Made by a program: the position numbers and the translations under genes. A stretch of DNA of 64,000 bases from Corynebacterium sp. TAE3-ERU12 (GTDB taxonomy: Bacteria > Actinomycetota > Actinomycetes > Mycobacteriales > Mycobacteriaceae): contig NZ_JAHUTM010000001.1 of assembly GCF_019209905.1 (NCBI RefSeq), positions 1,178,001 to 1,242,000 on the forward strand, read 5' to 3'. The notes beneath the pieces are model-generated. The model did not search any database, was not told the origin of the DNA, and worked only from the letters and a program-made list of their open reading frames with translations. The number at the start of each line of letters is the position of its first letter. The stretch's first letter is position 1. Shown one piece after another: positions 30,030 through 40,000 of the stretch.

Positions 30030-31217
30030 ATGTTTCGATGGACCACTGCAGGCGAATCGCACGGCCAGGCCCTCATTGCCATGGTGGAGGACGTCCCCGC
30101 CGGTGTCCCGGTAACCCGAGCGGACATTTCCGCTCAGTTGGCGCGGCGTCGGCTTGGGTATGGCCGTGGTGCGCGGATGAAGTTTGAGGCCGATGAGGTC
30201 ACTGTGCTTGGCGGTGTGCGTCACGGTGAGACCCTGGGTTCGCCGGTTGCCATCATGGTGGGCAATACCGAGTGGCCGAAGTGGACCACGGTGATGAATT
30301 CGGACCCGGTGGCGGCTGAAGATCTCAATACTGCCCGTGGTGCCACTTTGACTCGCCCGCGACCGGGGCATGCTGATTTCAATGGCATGGTCAAGTACGA
30401 CCATCACGATGCCCGCAATATTCTGGAGCGCTCCTCGGCCCGGGAGACAGCTGCGCGTGTTGCTGCTGCCACTGTGGCTCGCTCTTTGCTGCGTGAGGTC
30501 CTTGGCGTTGAGGTGCTCAGCCACATCATCTCTATTGGCGGTTCGGAGCCTTATGCGGGCCCATTGCCGACGTTCGCCGATATTGATGCCATCGATGCTT
30601 CCCCGGTGCGGGCTTTCGGTAAGGATGCCGAAGAGTCGATGATTGCTGAGATTGAGCGGACTAAGAAGCAGGGCGACACCCTTGGTGGCATTGTCGAGGT
30701 TGTGGTTCACGGCCTGCCGGTGGGGCTGGGTTCGCATATTTCTGGGGGTACCCGCCTTGATGCCCGTCTGGCGGCTGCGGTTATGGGTATCCAATCCTTT
30801 AAGGGCGTTGAGATTGGGGATGGGTTCCTAGAGGCCCGTCGTCGCGGCACTGAGGCCCATGACGAGATGGTGCGTACCGACGGTGGCGTCGACCGCCTCA
30901 CTAACCGCGCTGGTGGCTTGGAGGGCGGTATGACTAATGGCCAGCCGTTGGTGATCCGTGGCGCTATGAAGCCGATTTCTACTGTCCCGCGTGCTTTGCA
31001 GACGGTGGATATGTCCACCGGTGCTGCGGCGACTGCTATTCATCAGCGTTCTGATGTGTGTGCGGTACCCGCAGGTGGGGTTGTTGCTGAGGCAATGGTT
31101 GCGCTGACCTTGGCACAGGCGATGATGGAGAAGTTCGGTGGCGATAGTCTCCGCGAGACCCGTCGTAATGCCGAGTCTTACCTGCAGCAAGTGTCCGAAC
31201 GGCTTGATTGGGAGTAA
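30030..31217 (+). CDS. aroC: Chorismate synthase
   Basis: 395 aa. It converts EPSP to chorismate using reduced FMN. Signatures [19 protein letters not shown] at the N-terminus, [30 protein letters not shown], and [17 protein letters not shown] near the C-terminus. The ATG at 30030 gives the family start [12 protein letters not shown]. Aminergic shikimate genes aroK, aroB and aroQ follow with short gaps, so this is the first gene of aroCKBQ. Confidence 0.96.
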   Translation: MFRWTTAGESHGQALIAMVEDVPAGVPVTRADISAQLARRRLGYGRGARMKFEADEVTVLGGVRHGETLGSPVAIMVGNTEWPKWTTVMNSDPVAAEDLNTARGATLTRPRPGHADFNGMVKYDHHDARNILERSSARETAARVAAATVARSLLREVLGVEVLSHIISIGGSEPYAGPLPTFADIDAIDASPVRAFGKDAEESMIAEIERTKKQGDTLGGIVEVVVHGLPVGLGSHISGGTRLDARLAAAVMGIQSFKGVEIGDGFLEARRRGTEAHDEMVRTDGGVDRLTNRAGGLEGGMTNGQPLVIRGAMKPISTVPRALQTVDMSTGAAATAIHQRSDVCAVPAGGVVAEAMVALTLAQAMMEKFGGDSLRETRRNAESYLQQVSERLDWE

Positions 31218-31221
31218 CACG

Positions 31222-31776
31222 GTGCATCCTTATGACACTGCACCCATCGCGGTTCTCGTGGGGCCTCCGGGGGCCGGTAAATCCACGGTGGGGCGACGAT
31301 TGGCCAGGGAGCTGAAAGTTCCGCTGACTGATACTGATGACGTGATTGCGCAGCGCTATAACAAGCCCTGCGGTGAGGTTTTCCGCGACCTTGGTGAGGA
31401 AGAGTTCCGCCGTGTGGAGGCCGAGATCATTGCTGAGGCGTTGCACCAGCCGGGCATTTTAGCCCTGGGCGGGGGAGCGGTGCTGACTGATTCGACCCGT
31501 TCCTTGTTGACGCAGCACACCGTGATTTATCTGGAGGTCTCGGCCGAGTTGGGTGTGAAGCGCACCTGTGGGGATAACACCCGCCCGGTGTTGGAGGCGG
31601 AGGACCCGCAGGCCCATTATGCGGCGCTTCTGGAGCGTCGCCGCCCGCTGTACCAGGAGGTCGCTACTTTCCGGGCGCATTCGGATGAGCGGTCTCCGCA
31701 GCGTGTTGTCGCCGAGATTCTTTCTTTCCTTGAGATCGCCAATGACGACCATGCGGCATTAACTCCGCCGCGCTAG
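31222..31776 (+). CDS. aroK: Shikimate kinase
   Basis: 184 aa. It phosphorylates shikimate at the 3-OH. Walker A GPPGAGKSTVGR at about residues 15-26, shikimate-binding TDTDDVI, and GGGAVLTDSTR. The GTG at 31222 lies just after the aroC stop with GGGAG overlapping the aroC end; the longer open frame would run into aroC. Confidence 0.95.
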   Translation: MHPYDTAPIAVLVGPPGAGKSTVGRRLARELKVPLTDTDDVIAQRYNKPCGEVFRDLGEEEFRRVEAEIIAEALHQPGILALGGGAVLTDSTRSLLTQHTVIYLEVSAELGVKRTCGDNTRPVLEAEDPQAHYAALLERRRPLYQEVATFRAHSDERSPQRVVAEILSFLEIANDDHAALTPPR

Positions 31777-31806
31777 CCGATTTTTCCCACGACCAAAGGA
31801 CACCGT

Positions 31807-32907
31807 GTGAGCACCACTATCGCCGTTACCGGAGCATCGCCCTACCAGGTCACTATCGGTACTGGGCTTACCGACGCGATCGCCGAGGCAGCCTCTTTTG
31901 CTTCTGCTGCCGCCGTGATTCACCAGGGCCCGGTGGCCGGTCCGGCCAACCGCATTGTGGAAGGCCTGGCCGCCCGTGGGGTGGAGGCTTTCGCCATGGA
32001 GGTTCCCGATGCCGAATCCGGCAAGACCCTCGAGGTCGCAGGACGCTGCTGGGACACTCTTGGCCAGCGTGGTCTTGGCCGTGGTGATGTGGTGATTTCT
32101 GTCGGTGGCGGGGCGGCTACTGATCTGGGTGGTTTTATCGCCGCGGCCTGGATGCGTGGGATCGCTGTGATCCAGGTGCCTACCACGCTGCTGGGCATGG
32201 TTGATGCTGCTGTGGGCGGCAAGACGGGTATTAACACCGCGGCCGGTAAGAACCTTGTCGGTGCGTTCCATGAGCCGCGGGCAGTGTTTGTGGATCTGGA
32301 CTTTTTGCGTACCTTGCCGGAGGCTGAAATTGTCGCCGGGTCTGCGGAGATCATTAAGACCGGGTTTATCTCGGATACGAAGATCCTGGATCTTTATGAG
32401 CATGATCCGGCCGCTTGTCTCGATATCGACGGCGCTTTGCCGGAACTGATTGAGCGGTCTATTGCGGTGAAGGCCAGTGTGGTCTCGAAGGACCTGAAGG
32501 AAGCGGGTCTGCGCGAGACCCTCAACTACGGCCACACTTTTGGTCATGCTGTGGAGTTGCACGAGAACTACCGGTGGCGGCATGGCCATGCTGTGTCCGT
32601 CGGCATGGTGTTTGTTGCGGAACTGGCGAAGCTCAATGGGCTGATTGACCAGGACCTTGTGGATCGGCACCGCGCGATTTTGGAGTCGATTGGCCTGCCC
32701 ACCACGTATGACTCGGGGCTGTTTGATGAACTGTTGGCGGGGATGAGCCGCGATAAGAAAAACCGGGCCGGCACGATCCGCTTTGTGGCACTGACCAGCC
32801 CGGGGCAGTGCACCCGTCTCGAGGGCCCGAGTGGTGCGGACTTGGCGCAGGCCTATGAGCTGTTGACTACCCAGGGCAGCCCGGCTGCGGAGGAGTCTGA
32901 ACGATGA
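31807..32907 (+). CDS. aroB: 3-Dehydroquinate synthase
   Basis: 366 aa, NAD- and zinc-dependent. Features: [42 protein letters not shown], and the metal-binding His in [12 protein letters not shown] plus [12 protein letters not shown] start. It overlaps aroQ by 4 nt. Full length. Confidence 0.96.
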   Translation: MSTTIAVTGASPYQVTIGTGLTDAIAEAASFASAAAVIHQGPVAGPANRIVEGLAARGVEAFAMEVPDAESGKTLEVAGRCWDTLGQRGLGRGDVVISVGGGAATDLGGFIAAAWMRGIAVIQVPTTLLGMVDAAVGGKTGINTAAGKNLVGAFHEPRAVFVDLDFLRTLPEAEIVAGSAEIIKTGFISDTKILDLYEHDPAACLDIDGALPELIERSIAVKASVVSKDLKEAGLRETLNYGHTFGHAVELHENYRWRHGHAVSVGMVFVAELAKLNGLIDQDLVDRHRAILESIGLPTTYDSGLFDELLAGMSRDKKNRAGTIRFVALTSPGQCTRLEGPSGADLAQAYELLTTQGSPAAEESER

Positions 32908-33356
32908 GCAATGCGCCTGATTATGTGCTGGTGTTGAATGGCCCGAATCTGAATCGGCTGGGTAAGCGCCAGCCGGAGGTTTATGGTTCGACCACGCTGG
33001 CCGATATTGAAAACGATCTGACCACTGTGGCCCAGGGGTATGGCGCCACGGTGGATTGCCGCCAGTCCAATTCGGAGGCCCAGCTCATCGAGTGGGTGCA
33101 TGAGGCCGCTGATCATCATTGGCCGGTGATTATTAACGCCGGTGGGTTCACGCACACCTCGGTGGCGTTGCGGGATGCGTTAGCTGAGGTCGCTGATGGC
33201 GCCGGCTATATCGAGGTGCATATTTCCAATGTGCACGCCCGCGAGGATTTCCGGCATCATTCTTTCCTGTCGGCCAATGCCCGGGGGATTATCGTCGGGT
33301 TTGGTTGTGCTGGCTACGGTATGGCCCTTAGTGCCGTGCTGGGGCCCACCGCCTAG
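32904..33356 (+). CDS. aroQ: Type II 3-dehydroquinate dehydratase
   Basis: 150 aa. Catalytic elements: [18 protein letters not shown] (Arg and Tyr of the flexible loop), [17 protein letters not shown], and [16 protein letters not shown] with [11 protein letters not shown] (catalytic His). Dodecameric cytosolic enzyme, the last of the aroCKBQ cluster. Confidence 0.96.
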   Translation: MSNAPDYVLVLNGPNLNRLGKRQPEVYGSTTLADIENDLTTVAQGYGATVDCRQSNSEAQLIEWVHEAADHHWPVIINAGGFTHTSVALRDALAEVADGAGYIEVHISNVHAREDFRHHSFLSANARGIIVGFGCAGYGMALSAVLGPTA

Positions 33357-33395
33357 TAGTACGAACTTTTTGCTGAAGCTATGTGTGAAGGACAC

Positions 33396-34517
33396 GTGCC
33401 TGTGCCTGCTATTGATTACTCCTCTCGCCGCGCCCGCGTCGCAAAGGCCTTAGCCGAGCATGACGTTGATGCGATTGTTGTTGCCCGCCCGGAGCATGTG
33501 CGCTGGTTGACTGGTTTTACTGGTTCCAATAGTGCGGTGGTTATTGATGCCAGTGCCACGGCGGCTTTCGCGACGGATTCGCGCTATACCTCGCAGGCTG
33601 CCGAGCAGGTCCCGGATCTGCAGCGTCATATCACCCGTGAGTGCGCCTCGTTTTTGGTGGATTCTTTTGCCAAGCGTGAGCAGCCGTTCGCCGAGGCGTC
33701 GGGAACGCGTATTGGTGTAGAGGCCGAGCATCTTAGCGTCGCTGCTTTCCACAGCCTGCGCGATGGTGCCGCTGAGGGCATTGTGGTCACGCCGGTCACC
33801 GGCGTTATCGCTGAGTTGCGCAAGGTCAAGGATGAGGTGGAGCTGGAGCTGCTGCGCACGGCCGCCGACATCGCGGCTGGGGCTTATGCGGAGTTGCTTG
33901 CCGACGGTGGCATCGCCGCTGGCCGCACGGAGCGTGAGGTCGCAGCCGATCTGGAGTACCGGATGCGGTTGCGTGGTGCCGATAAACCCAGTTTCGACAC
34001 GATTGTGGCCTCTGGGCCGAATTCGGCGCTGCCGCACCACGGTGCCGGCGACCGGGTGTTGCAGACCGGGGATTTAGTCACTGTGGATTTCGGTGCGCTG
34101 GCTCATGGGTACTGCTCGGATATGACGCGCACGTCGGCTGTGGGTGGGGCAGCGGCGTTGGATGATTTTTCGCGCGAGATCTATTCGGTGGTGCTGCGCG
34201 CGCAGCTGGCCGGTGTTGAGGCTGCGCGGCCTGGTGCCCAGTTAGCTGAGATCGACGCTGTGTGTCGCGAGTCGATTAGTGCGGCTGGTTATGGGGAGTA
34301 TTTTGTGCACTCTACTGGTCATGGCATCGGCATTGATGTGCATGAACCGCCGTATGCCGCCACCCGTGGCACTGGTGCTTTGCAGCCGGGGATGACGTTG
34401 ACCATTGAGCCTGGGGTGTATGTGCCGGGCCGTGGTGGGGTGCGCATTGAAGACACTCTGATCATCACTGACGGTGAGCCGGAGAACCTGGTTAACCTGC
34501 CGAAAACGCTTTCGTAG
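33396..34517 (+). CDS. pepQ: Xaa-Pro aminopeptidase/dipeptidase (M24 family)
   Basis: 373 aa. N-terminal creatinase-like domain (about 1-130) and C-terminal pita-bread domain with all five metal ligands: Asp in VTVDFGALA, Asp in YCSDMTRT, His in HSTGHGIG, Glu in TIEPGVYV and Glu in VRIEDTL. I chose the GTG at 33396, since GAAGGA lies just before it; an earlier ATG at 33381 overlaps that site. It sits between aro genes and efp, a common actinobacterial context. PepP versus PepQ specificity is not certain. Confidence 0.92.
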   Translation: MPVPAIDYSSRRARVAKALAEHDVDAIVVARPEHVRWLTGFTGSNSAVVIDASATAAFATDSRYTSQAAEQVPDLQRHITRECASFLVDSFAKREQPFAEASGTRIGVEAEHLSVAAFHSLRDGAAEGIVVTPVTGVIAELRKVKDEVELELLRTAADIAAGAYAELLADGGIAAGRTEREVAADLEYRMRLRGADKPSFDTIVASGPNSALPHHGAGDRVLQTGDLVTVDFGALAHGYCSDMTRTSAVGGAAALDDFSREIYSVVLRAQLAGVEAARPGAQLAEIDAVCRESISAAGYGEYFVHSTGHGIGIDVHEPPYAATRGTGALQPGMTLTIEPGVYVPGRGGVRIEDTLIITDGEPENLVNLPKTLS

Positions 34518-34599
34518 GGCGGCGCGCCTAGGTAGCCCGCGTTTTATAGCCTGCTGCTTGGCGCGGTACCGTGGTTGCGTCGCGTTTTCGGCGGCGCTG

Positions 34600-34605
34600 T
34601 ATTGT
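34600..34605 (+). promoter_or_regulatory. Possible -10 box of efp
   Basis: TATTGT with a possible -35 TTGCGT at 34575-34580 (spacing 19). The leader would be about 45 nt with ACAGGAG before the efp GTG. Confidence 0.35.
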
Positions 34606-34656
34606 GCCTGCGACCGACTTTTACCGATAAACCAACCTGGTACAGGAGAACACTTC

Positions 34657-35220
34657 GTGGCAACTACTTCGGATTTCAAGAACGGCCTCGTGCTGAAGAT
34701 CGACAATAAGCTGCAGCAGATCGTCGAGTTCCAGCATGTGAAGCCGGGCAAGGGCCCTGCCTTCGTGCGCACCAAGCTCAAGGACGTTGTTTCCGGCAAG
34801 ACCATCGACAAGACCTTCAACGCCGGCGTGAAGGTCGAGACCGCGACCGTCGACCGCCGCGATATGACCTACCTGTACAAGGATGGCCAGGACTTCGTCC
34901 TGATGGACGATAAGACCTACGACCAGATCAACCTGGAGCCGGACCTGATGGGCGATGGCGCCCGCTTCCTGCTGGAGAACTCCCCGGTGCAGGTGTCCTT
35001 CCACGAGGGCCAGCCGCTGTTCGCTGAGCTGCCGGTGTCGGTGGAGCTGACTGTGTCGCAGACTGACCCGGGCCTGCAGGGTGACCGTTCCACCGGCGGC
35101 ACCAAGCCCGCCACCCTGGAAACCGGCGCTGAGGTTCAGGTCCCGTTGTTCATCAACACCGGTGATGTCCTCAAGATCGATACCCGCGACGGTTCGTACC
35201 TGTCCCGCGTGAACAACTAA
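34657..35220 (+). CDS. efp: Translation elongation factor P
   Basis: 187 aa. It relieves ribosome stalling at polyproline. Three beta-barrel domains: the N-terminal KOW-like domain with the tip loop [18 protein letters not shown], which carries Lys in the modification position (in actinobacteria reported to work unmodified), then [19 protein letters not shown] and the C-terminal [20 protein letters not shown] start after ACAGGAG. Codon use is strongly biased to C-ending codons, as in highly expressed genes. Confidence 0.97.
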   Translation: MATTSDFKNGLVLKIDNKLQQIVEFQHVKPGKGPAFVRTKLKDVVSGKTIDKTFNAGVKVETATVDRRDMTYLYKDGQDFVLMDDKTYDQINLEPDLMGDGARFLLENSPVQVSFHEGQPLFAELPVSVELTVSQTDPGLQGDRSTGGTKPATLETGAEVQVPLFINTGDVLKIDTRDGSYLSRVNN

Positions 35221-35247
35221 GCGCTGATAGGCGCAGACAGCACGGTT

Positions 35248-35826
35248 ATGAAAGAAGCCAACTATAAGCGTCGCGGCGCCCGCTACCGGGCCCGCCGACG
35301 CGCAGTCGATCTGCTCTTCGAGGCCGAACAGCGAGACGTCAACCCCATTGATCTCGTTGAAGAGCGCATCGCAATGTCTCGGGAGCAGCACAGCGATATC
35401 GCCCCGGTGGCCGAGTACGCCGAACAGATCGTCGTCGGTGTGGCCACCAATATCGATGGCATTGACTCGACTATTGCCGGTTATTTGACCGAGGAATGGC
35501 CGCTGCACCGCTTGCCGGCTGTGGACCGGGCTATTTTGCGGCTGGGGATCTGGGAACTATTCCACAACCCGGATGTTCCCCCGCAGGTCGCTGTTGTGGA
35601 GGCGGTGGAGCTGGCTAGTGAGTACTCCACCAACCAGGCCCCGCCGTATGTGAATGCGGTGTTGGACTCGGCTTCTGGGGTTGCTGAGCAGGCGCGTGCT
35701 GCCGCTGCTGCGGTGGCGCAGTCCTTGCCGCCGCAGGGGGAGACCACCCCCGAAGTGAGTAGCGATGATGGCGCTGCGGCCGAGGTCAGCTCCGATGAGG
35801 CGGAACAGCCCGGGAGCCAGTGGTAA
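35248..35826 (+). CDS. nusB: Transcription antitermination factor NusB
   Basis: 192 aa, longer than the usual 140-150 because of a C-terminal tail of about 45 residues rich in Ala, Glu, Ser and Asp. The core has KRRGARYRARRRAVDLLFEAEQRDV and a conserved PEVPPQVAVVEAVELASEYS-like region. It acts in rRNA antitermination with NusE. It follows efp by 27 nt, the usual efp-nusB pair. Confidence 0.94.
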   Translation: MKEANYKRRGARYRARRRAVDLLFEAEQRDVNPIDLVEERIAMSREQHSDIAPVAEYAEQIVVGVATNIDGIDSTIAGYLTEEWPLHRLPAVDRAILRLGIWELFHNPDVPPQVAVVEAVELASEYSTNQAPPYVNAVLDSASGVAEQARAAAAAVAQSLPPQGETTPEVSSDDGAAAEVSSDEAEQPGSQW

Positions 35827-35851
35827 CCTCATAGCGGTATGTCAACGTCGA

Positions 35852-35894
35852 CATCCTTTAAGGACCGCACTGAGAGGCGGGGAAGGAGGTCACG
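35852..35894 (+). promoter_or_regulatory. PyrR-type RNA leader masking the pyrR Shine-Dalgarno
   Basis: ATCCTTTAAGG is followed by a CCGC-ACTGAGAG-GCGG hairpin whose loop resembles the NGNGAGG PyrR-binding loop, then GGAAGGAGG just before the pyrR ATG. TCCTT (35854-35858) can pair with AAGGA (35883-35887), hiding the ribosome site. This fits the actinobacterial arrangement in which PyrR with uridine nucleotides represses translation of the operon. Confidence 0.7.
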
Positions 35895-36476
35895 ATGAGC
35901 GACGCTGTGAATACCCCACAGGCGCAGGAGCCCACAGAGCTTCTTGACGCTGGTGAGGTCGCCCGCGTGGTGGCGCGTATTGCCCACCAGATCATCGAAA
36001 AGACCGCATTAGATAGTTCCGACGGGCCACGGGTTGTGCTCCTCGGGATTCCCTCCGGTGGAGTGCCGCTTGCTGAGCGCCTCGCCGAGCACATCGAGAA
36101 CTTCTCCGGGATTCGCCCGGAGACCGGGTCTTTGGACATCACCCTTTACCGTGATGACTTGCGCGCTCGCCCGCACCGGGCGCTGTTGCCCACCCAAATT
36201 CCGAACACGGGTATTGACGGCACCATTGTGGTGCTGGTCGACGACGTGTTGTTCTCTGGTCGCACCATTCGAGCCGCCCTGGATGCGGTCAACGATATCG
36301 GCCGACCGGACATCATTCAGCTGGCTGTGCTGGTCGATCGTGGCCACCGCCAGCTGCCCATTCGCGCCGATTACGTCGGCAAGAATCTGCCCACCGCACG
36401 CCATGAAGAGGTGCGCGTGCTGGTCGAAGCTATCGACGGCCGTGATGCGGTGCTATTGAGCAGAGGAGCAGAGTAA
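35895..36476 (+). CDS. pyrR: Pyrimidine operon regulator / uracil phosphoribosyltransferase PyrR
   Basis: 193 aa. An RNA-binding PRTase-fold protein that senses UMP/UTP. PRPP loop [20 protein letters not shown], typical PyrR blocks [19 protein letters not shown] and [18 protein letters not shown], and [22 protein letters not shown]. First gene of pyrR-pyrB-pyrC-carA-carB-pyrF; its stop directly touches the pyrB ATG. The leader suggests autogenous control. Confidence 0.96.
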   Translation: MSDAVNTPQAQEPTELLDAGEVARVVARIAHQIIEKTALDSSDGPRVVLLGIPSGGVPLAERLAEHIENFSGIRPETGSLDITLYRDDLRARPHRALLPTQIPNTGIDGTIVVLVDDVLFSGRTIRAALDAVNDIGRPDIIQLAVLVDRGHRQLPIRADYVGKNLPTARHEEVRVLVEAIDGRDAVLLSRGAE

Positions 36477-37418
36477 ATGAAACACCTGCTATCAATTTCC
36501 GACCTGACTGCCGACGAGATCATTGGCCTAATGGATGAGGCCGACCGGTTCAAAGAAGCCTTGGCTGGTCGGGAGATTAAGAAGTTGCCGACCCTGCGTG
36601 GGCGCACGATTTTTACCCTGTTCTACGAGAACTCCACTCGCACCCGCTCGTCGTTTGAGACCGCTGGTAAGTGGATGAGCGCGGACGTGATCAATATTTC
36701 CGCGTCGTCTTCTTCGGTGAAGAAGGGCGAGTCGCTCAAGGACACGGCCTTGACCCTGGACGCTATTGGCGCTGATGCCATCGTGATGCGGCACCCGTCT
36801 TCGGGCGCCCCGCACCTGGTAGCTCAGTGGACGGGCACCCACGGTTCCGGCCCGGCCATTATTAATGCTGGTGATGGTAAAAATCAGCACCCCACCCAGG
36901 CCTTATTGGACGCGGTGACATTGCGTCAGCGTCTGGGCGAGATTAAGGGCCGCAAGATCGTCATCATCGGCGATATTTTGCATTCTCGGGTGGCGCGGTC
37001 GAATGCGGATCTTTTGTCCAAGCTTGGTGCTGAGGTTGTTTTCGTCGCCCCGCCGACGCTTTTGCCCTATGGCGTTCAGAACTGGCCGGTGCGCGTGGCG
37101 GATTCCTTTGACGCTGAGCTTGCCGACGCTGATGCGGTGATGATGCTGCGGGTGCAGGCAGAACGCATGGATGGTGGTTTCTTCCCGTCCCATCGCGAGT
37201 ACGCCACCCGCTATGGCCTTTCCCGCGCCCGCGAGAAGCTGCTGCGTGATGACACTGTCGTCTTGCACCCCGGCCCCATGCTGCGTGGCATGGAGATTAA
37301 TGACCATGTCGCTGACTTGCCCCGCACTGCTGTGCTGCAGCAGGTCGCCAATGGTGTGCATGTGCGCATGGCCGTGCTGTTCACCCTCATCGCCAGCCCC
37401 GCGGCGGAAGGAGTCTAA
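36477..37418 (+). CDS. pyrB: Aspartate carbamoyltransferase catalytic subunit
   Basis: 313 aa. It forms carbamoyl aspartate. Carbamoyl-phosphate binding [26 protein letters not shown], and [12 protein letters not shown], and aspartate-binding [10 protein letters not shown]. Class without a PyrI regulatory chain nearby. Confidence 0.97.
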   Translation: MKHLLSISDLTADEIIGLMDEADRFKEALAGREIKKLPTLRGRTIFTLFYENSTRTRSSFETAGKWMSADVINISASSSSVKKGESLKDTALTLDAIGADAIVMRHPSSGAPHLVAQWTGTHGSGPAIINAGDGKNQHPTQALLDAVTLRQRLGEIKGRKIVIIGDILHSRVARSNADLLSKLGAEVVFVAPPTLLPYGVQNWPVRVADSFDAELADADAVMMLRVQAERMDGGFFPSHREYATRYGLSRAREKLLRDDTVVLHPGPMLRGMEINDHVADLPRTAVLQQVANGVHVRMAVLFTLIASPAAEGV

Positions 37419-37421
37419 GCC

Positions 37422-38780
37422 ATGACAACTCATAATTATCCCGAGGTGGGCCCGCTAGCCCCGGCGGCGGACGGCGAACTGCTGCTGACCAATGTGCGCC
37501 CCTATGGCGAGGGGGAGCCCACCGACGTCCTGATCCGCGATGGTGAGATCGCACATATTGGTGCTGACCACGGCGCCACTGATGCCACAGCGGTCGACGG
37601 TGCCGGCGCGGTGCTGTTGCCGGGCCTGGTGGATATGCACGTGCACCTGCGTGAGCCGGGCCGTGAGGACACCGAAACATTGGCCACTGGTTCGGCTGCT
37701 GCTGCCCGTGGTGGTTTTACTGCGGTATTCACTATGGCCAATACCAGCCCGGTTACTGATGACCCGTCGGTTGCCGAGAGTGTGTGGCTGAAGGCGCAGA
37801 ACCTTAATACCTGCGATGTGCACCCGGTTGGTTCCATCACTAAGGGGCTGAACGGAAAGCAGCTCACCGAGTTCGGGATGCTGGCGGACAGCCAGGCCAA
37901 GGTGCGCATGTTCTCTGATGACGGCAAGTGCGTCGATGATCCGCTGTTGATGCGTCGTGCTGTTGAGTACGCCGCCGGTGAGGATGTGTTGCTCGCCCAG
38001 CATTGCGAGGATTCCCGCCTTACCCACGGTTCGGTGGCCCACGAAGGCCCCACCAGTGCCCGTTTGGGGCTTACTGGTTGGCCGCGGGTGGCTGAAGAGT
38101 CCATCATTGCCCGCGATGTCATCTTGACCCGCGACTATGGCGGTCGGATGCATATTTGTCACGCCTCGACCGCCGGTGCAGTCGAGCTGCTCAGATGGGC
38201 CAAGGAGCAGGGCATTGCTATTACTGCCGAGGTCACCCCGCATCACCTGATTCTTAATGACGACAAGCTGGAGACCTTCGACGGGGTCTTCCGCGTCAAC
38301 CCGCCGCTGCGCGAGGCCAGTGACTCTGCGGCGTTGCGCCAGGCATTGATTGATGGCGTTATCGACTGTGTGGCCACTGACCACGCCCCGCATGGGTCTG
38401 AGGAGAAGTGCTGCGAGTTCGACGTCGCTAAGCCCGGCATGTTGGGCTTGGAGACTTCGTTGCCGATTATTGCCAGCCTGTTTGTGCTCAATGGCCCCTG
38501 TGATTGGCGGTGGGTGGCGCGCGTGATGAGTGAGCGCCCCGCCGAGATCACGAAGTTGCCTGGTCATGGTCGGCCTATTGCTGTCGGAGAGCCGGCCAAC
38601 CTCACTCTTGTCGATGTCGATACGTCGTGGACTGTCGACGGGGAGGCGTTGGCCTCGAAGTCGTCGAATACTCCGTATCAGGGCATGGAGCTGCCCGTAT
38701 CCATTGCGGGCACTATCTTGCGTGGCCGCGTGACCAGCCTTCACGGCGAAGTCAATCCGACGCTAGGTGGCGTTCAATGA
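37422..38780 (+). CDS. pyrC: Dihydroorotase
   Basis: 452 aa, type I dihydroorotase of the amidohydrolase superfamily. Metal motif [14 protein letters not shown], a central HICHAST, and the Asp-containing [13 protein letters not shown]. It closes carbamoyl aspartate to dihydroorotate. It starts 3 nt after pyrB and its stop region overlaps an alternative carA start. Confidence 0.96.
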   Translation: MTTHNYPEVGPLAPAADGELLLTNVRPYGEGEPTDVLIRDGEIAHIGADHGATDATAVDGAGAVLLPGLVDMHVHLREPGREDTETLATGSAAAARGGFTAVFTMANTSPVTDDPSVAESVWLKAQNLNTCDVHPVGSITKGLNGKQLTEFGMLADSQAKVRMFSDDGKCVDDPLLMRRAVEYAAGEDVLLAQHCEDSRLTHGSVAHEGPTSARLGLTGWPRVAEESIIARDVILTRDYGGRMHICHASTAGAVELLRWAKEQGIAITAEVTPHHLILNDDKLETFDGVFRVNPPLREASDSAALRQALIDGVIDCVATDHAPHGSEEKCCEFDVAKPGMLGLETSLPIIASLFVLNGPCDWRWVARVMSERPAEITKLPGHGRPIAVGEPANLTLVDVDTSWTVDGEALASKSSNTPYQGMELPVSIAGTILRGRVTSLHGEVNPTLGGVQ

Positions 38781-38824
38781 CCCAACCCTTAAGCTCAGAA
38801 TCTTCAACCCAGAAAGGCAGCCCT

Positions 38825-39997
38825 GTGACTAGTGCGTCGCCCGCCGTTAGTTCCACTCCCGCTGTACTAGTACTTGCCGACGGCACGGTCTTTAAGGGCC
38901 GTGGTTTCGGCGCTACTGGTCGCACCCTTGGTGAGGCCGTGTTCTCCACTGCGATGACCGGCTACCAGGAAACGTTGACCGACCCGTCGTACCACCGTCA
39001 GTTGGTGTGCGCCACCGCCCCGCAGATGGGCAATACCGGCTGGAATGATGAAGACAGCGAATCCCACGATGAGCGTATTTGGGCCGCTGGTTTCATCATC
39101 CGTGACCTTTCCCGGGCCCCGTCGAACTGGCGCTCCAAGCGCAGCTTGGCTGAAGAGCTGGCTAAGCAGAACATTATCGGCATCCGTCAGATTGATACCC
39201 GCGCCCTGGTGCGCCACCTGCGTGAGAATGGTTCCACCCCGGCCGGTATTTTCTCCGGCGCGGAGGCCGAAAAGCCCGTCGATGAGCTGCTAGAGATCGT
39301 GCGTGCGCAGCCGTCTATGGCTGGGGCCGACCTTGCCGGTGAAGTTTCCTGCGATAAGGCCTATGTGGTCGAGCCTGAGGGGGAGGCCAAGCACACTGTT
39401 GTCGCCTGGGACCTGGGCATTAAGTCCAATACCCCGCGTGAGATGGCTGCCCGGGGCTTGCGGGTGGTTGTTGTGCCTGCCGAGACCACATATGAGGATG
39501 CCGTTTCCGAGTACCACCCGGATGGCATTTTCTTGTCCAATGGCCCGGGTGACCCGGCCACTGCCGATGGCCCGGTTGCGGTGGCCAAGGCCGCGATGGC
39601 TGATGGCATGCCGCTATTTGGCATCTGCTTCGGTAACCAGATCCTGGGCCGGGCTTTGGGGCTGGGTACCTACAAGATGCGGTTCGGTCATCGCGGTATC
39701 AATATCCCGGTCAAAGACCACACCACTGGGGTTATTCATATCACCGCCCAGAACCACGGTTTCGCCTTGGAGGGCACGGCGGGGCAGAGCTTCGACACTG
39801 AGTTCGGCCCGGCACGTATCACCCACACCTGCCTGAATGACGGCACTGTCGAGGGCGTTGCCTTGGCTAATGGCAAGGCCTTTTCGGTGCAGTACCACCC
39901 GGAGTCTGCGGCTGGCCCGCACGACGCCCGCACCCTTTTCGACGATTTCGTCGCGCTGATGGATTCCACCGCCAACACTGACCAGGAAGGCAATTAA
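38825..39997 (+). CDS. carA: Carbamoyl-phosphate synthase small (glutaminase) subunit
   Basis: 390 aa. The N-terminal CPSase small-chain domain (ADGTVFKGRGFGATGRTLGEAVFSTAMTGYQETLTDPSY) and C-terminal class I glutaminase with Cys in FGICFGNQILG and His-Glu in QYHPESAAGPHD. I chose the GTG at 38825 because AGAAAGG lies 7 nt upstream; an ATG at 38777 overlapping the pyrC stop would add 16 residues and is a real alternative. It lies 3 nt before carB. Confidence 0.94.
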   Translation: MTSASPAVSSTPAVLVLADGTVFKGRGFGATGRTLGEAVFSTAMTGYQETLTDPSYHRQLVCATAPQMGNTGWNDEDSESHDERIWAAGFIIRDLSRAPSNWRSKRSLAEELAKQNIIGIRQIDTRALVRHLRENGSTPAGIFSGAEAEKPVDELLEIVRAQPSMAGADLAGEVSCDKAYVVEPEGEAKHTVVAWDLGIKSNTPREMAARGLRVVVVPAETTYEDAVSEYHPDGIFLSNGPGDPATADGPVAVAKAAMADGMPLFGICFGNQILGRALGLGTYKMRFGHRGINIPVKDHTTGVIHITAQNHGFALEGTAGQSFDTEFGPARITHTCLNDGTVEGVALANGKAFSVQYHPESAAGPHDARTLFDDFVALMDSTANTDQEGN

Positions 39998-40000
39998 CTC

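Noticed and set aside
34518..34550. GGGC...GCCC hairpin with GCGTTTTAT after pepQ as a terminator
   Set aside because: The stem is only 4 bp with competing GGCGCGCC self-pairing; too weak to list.
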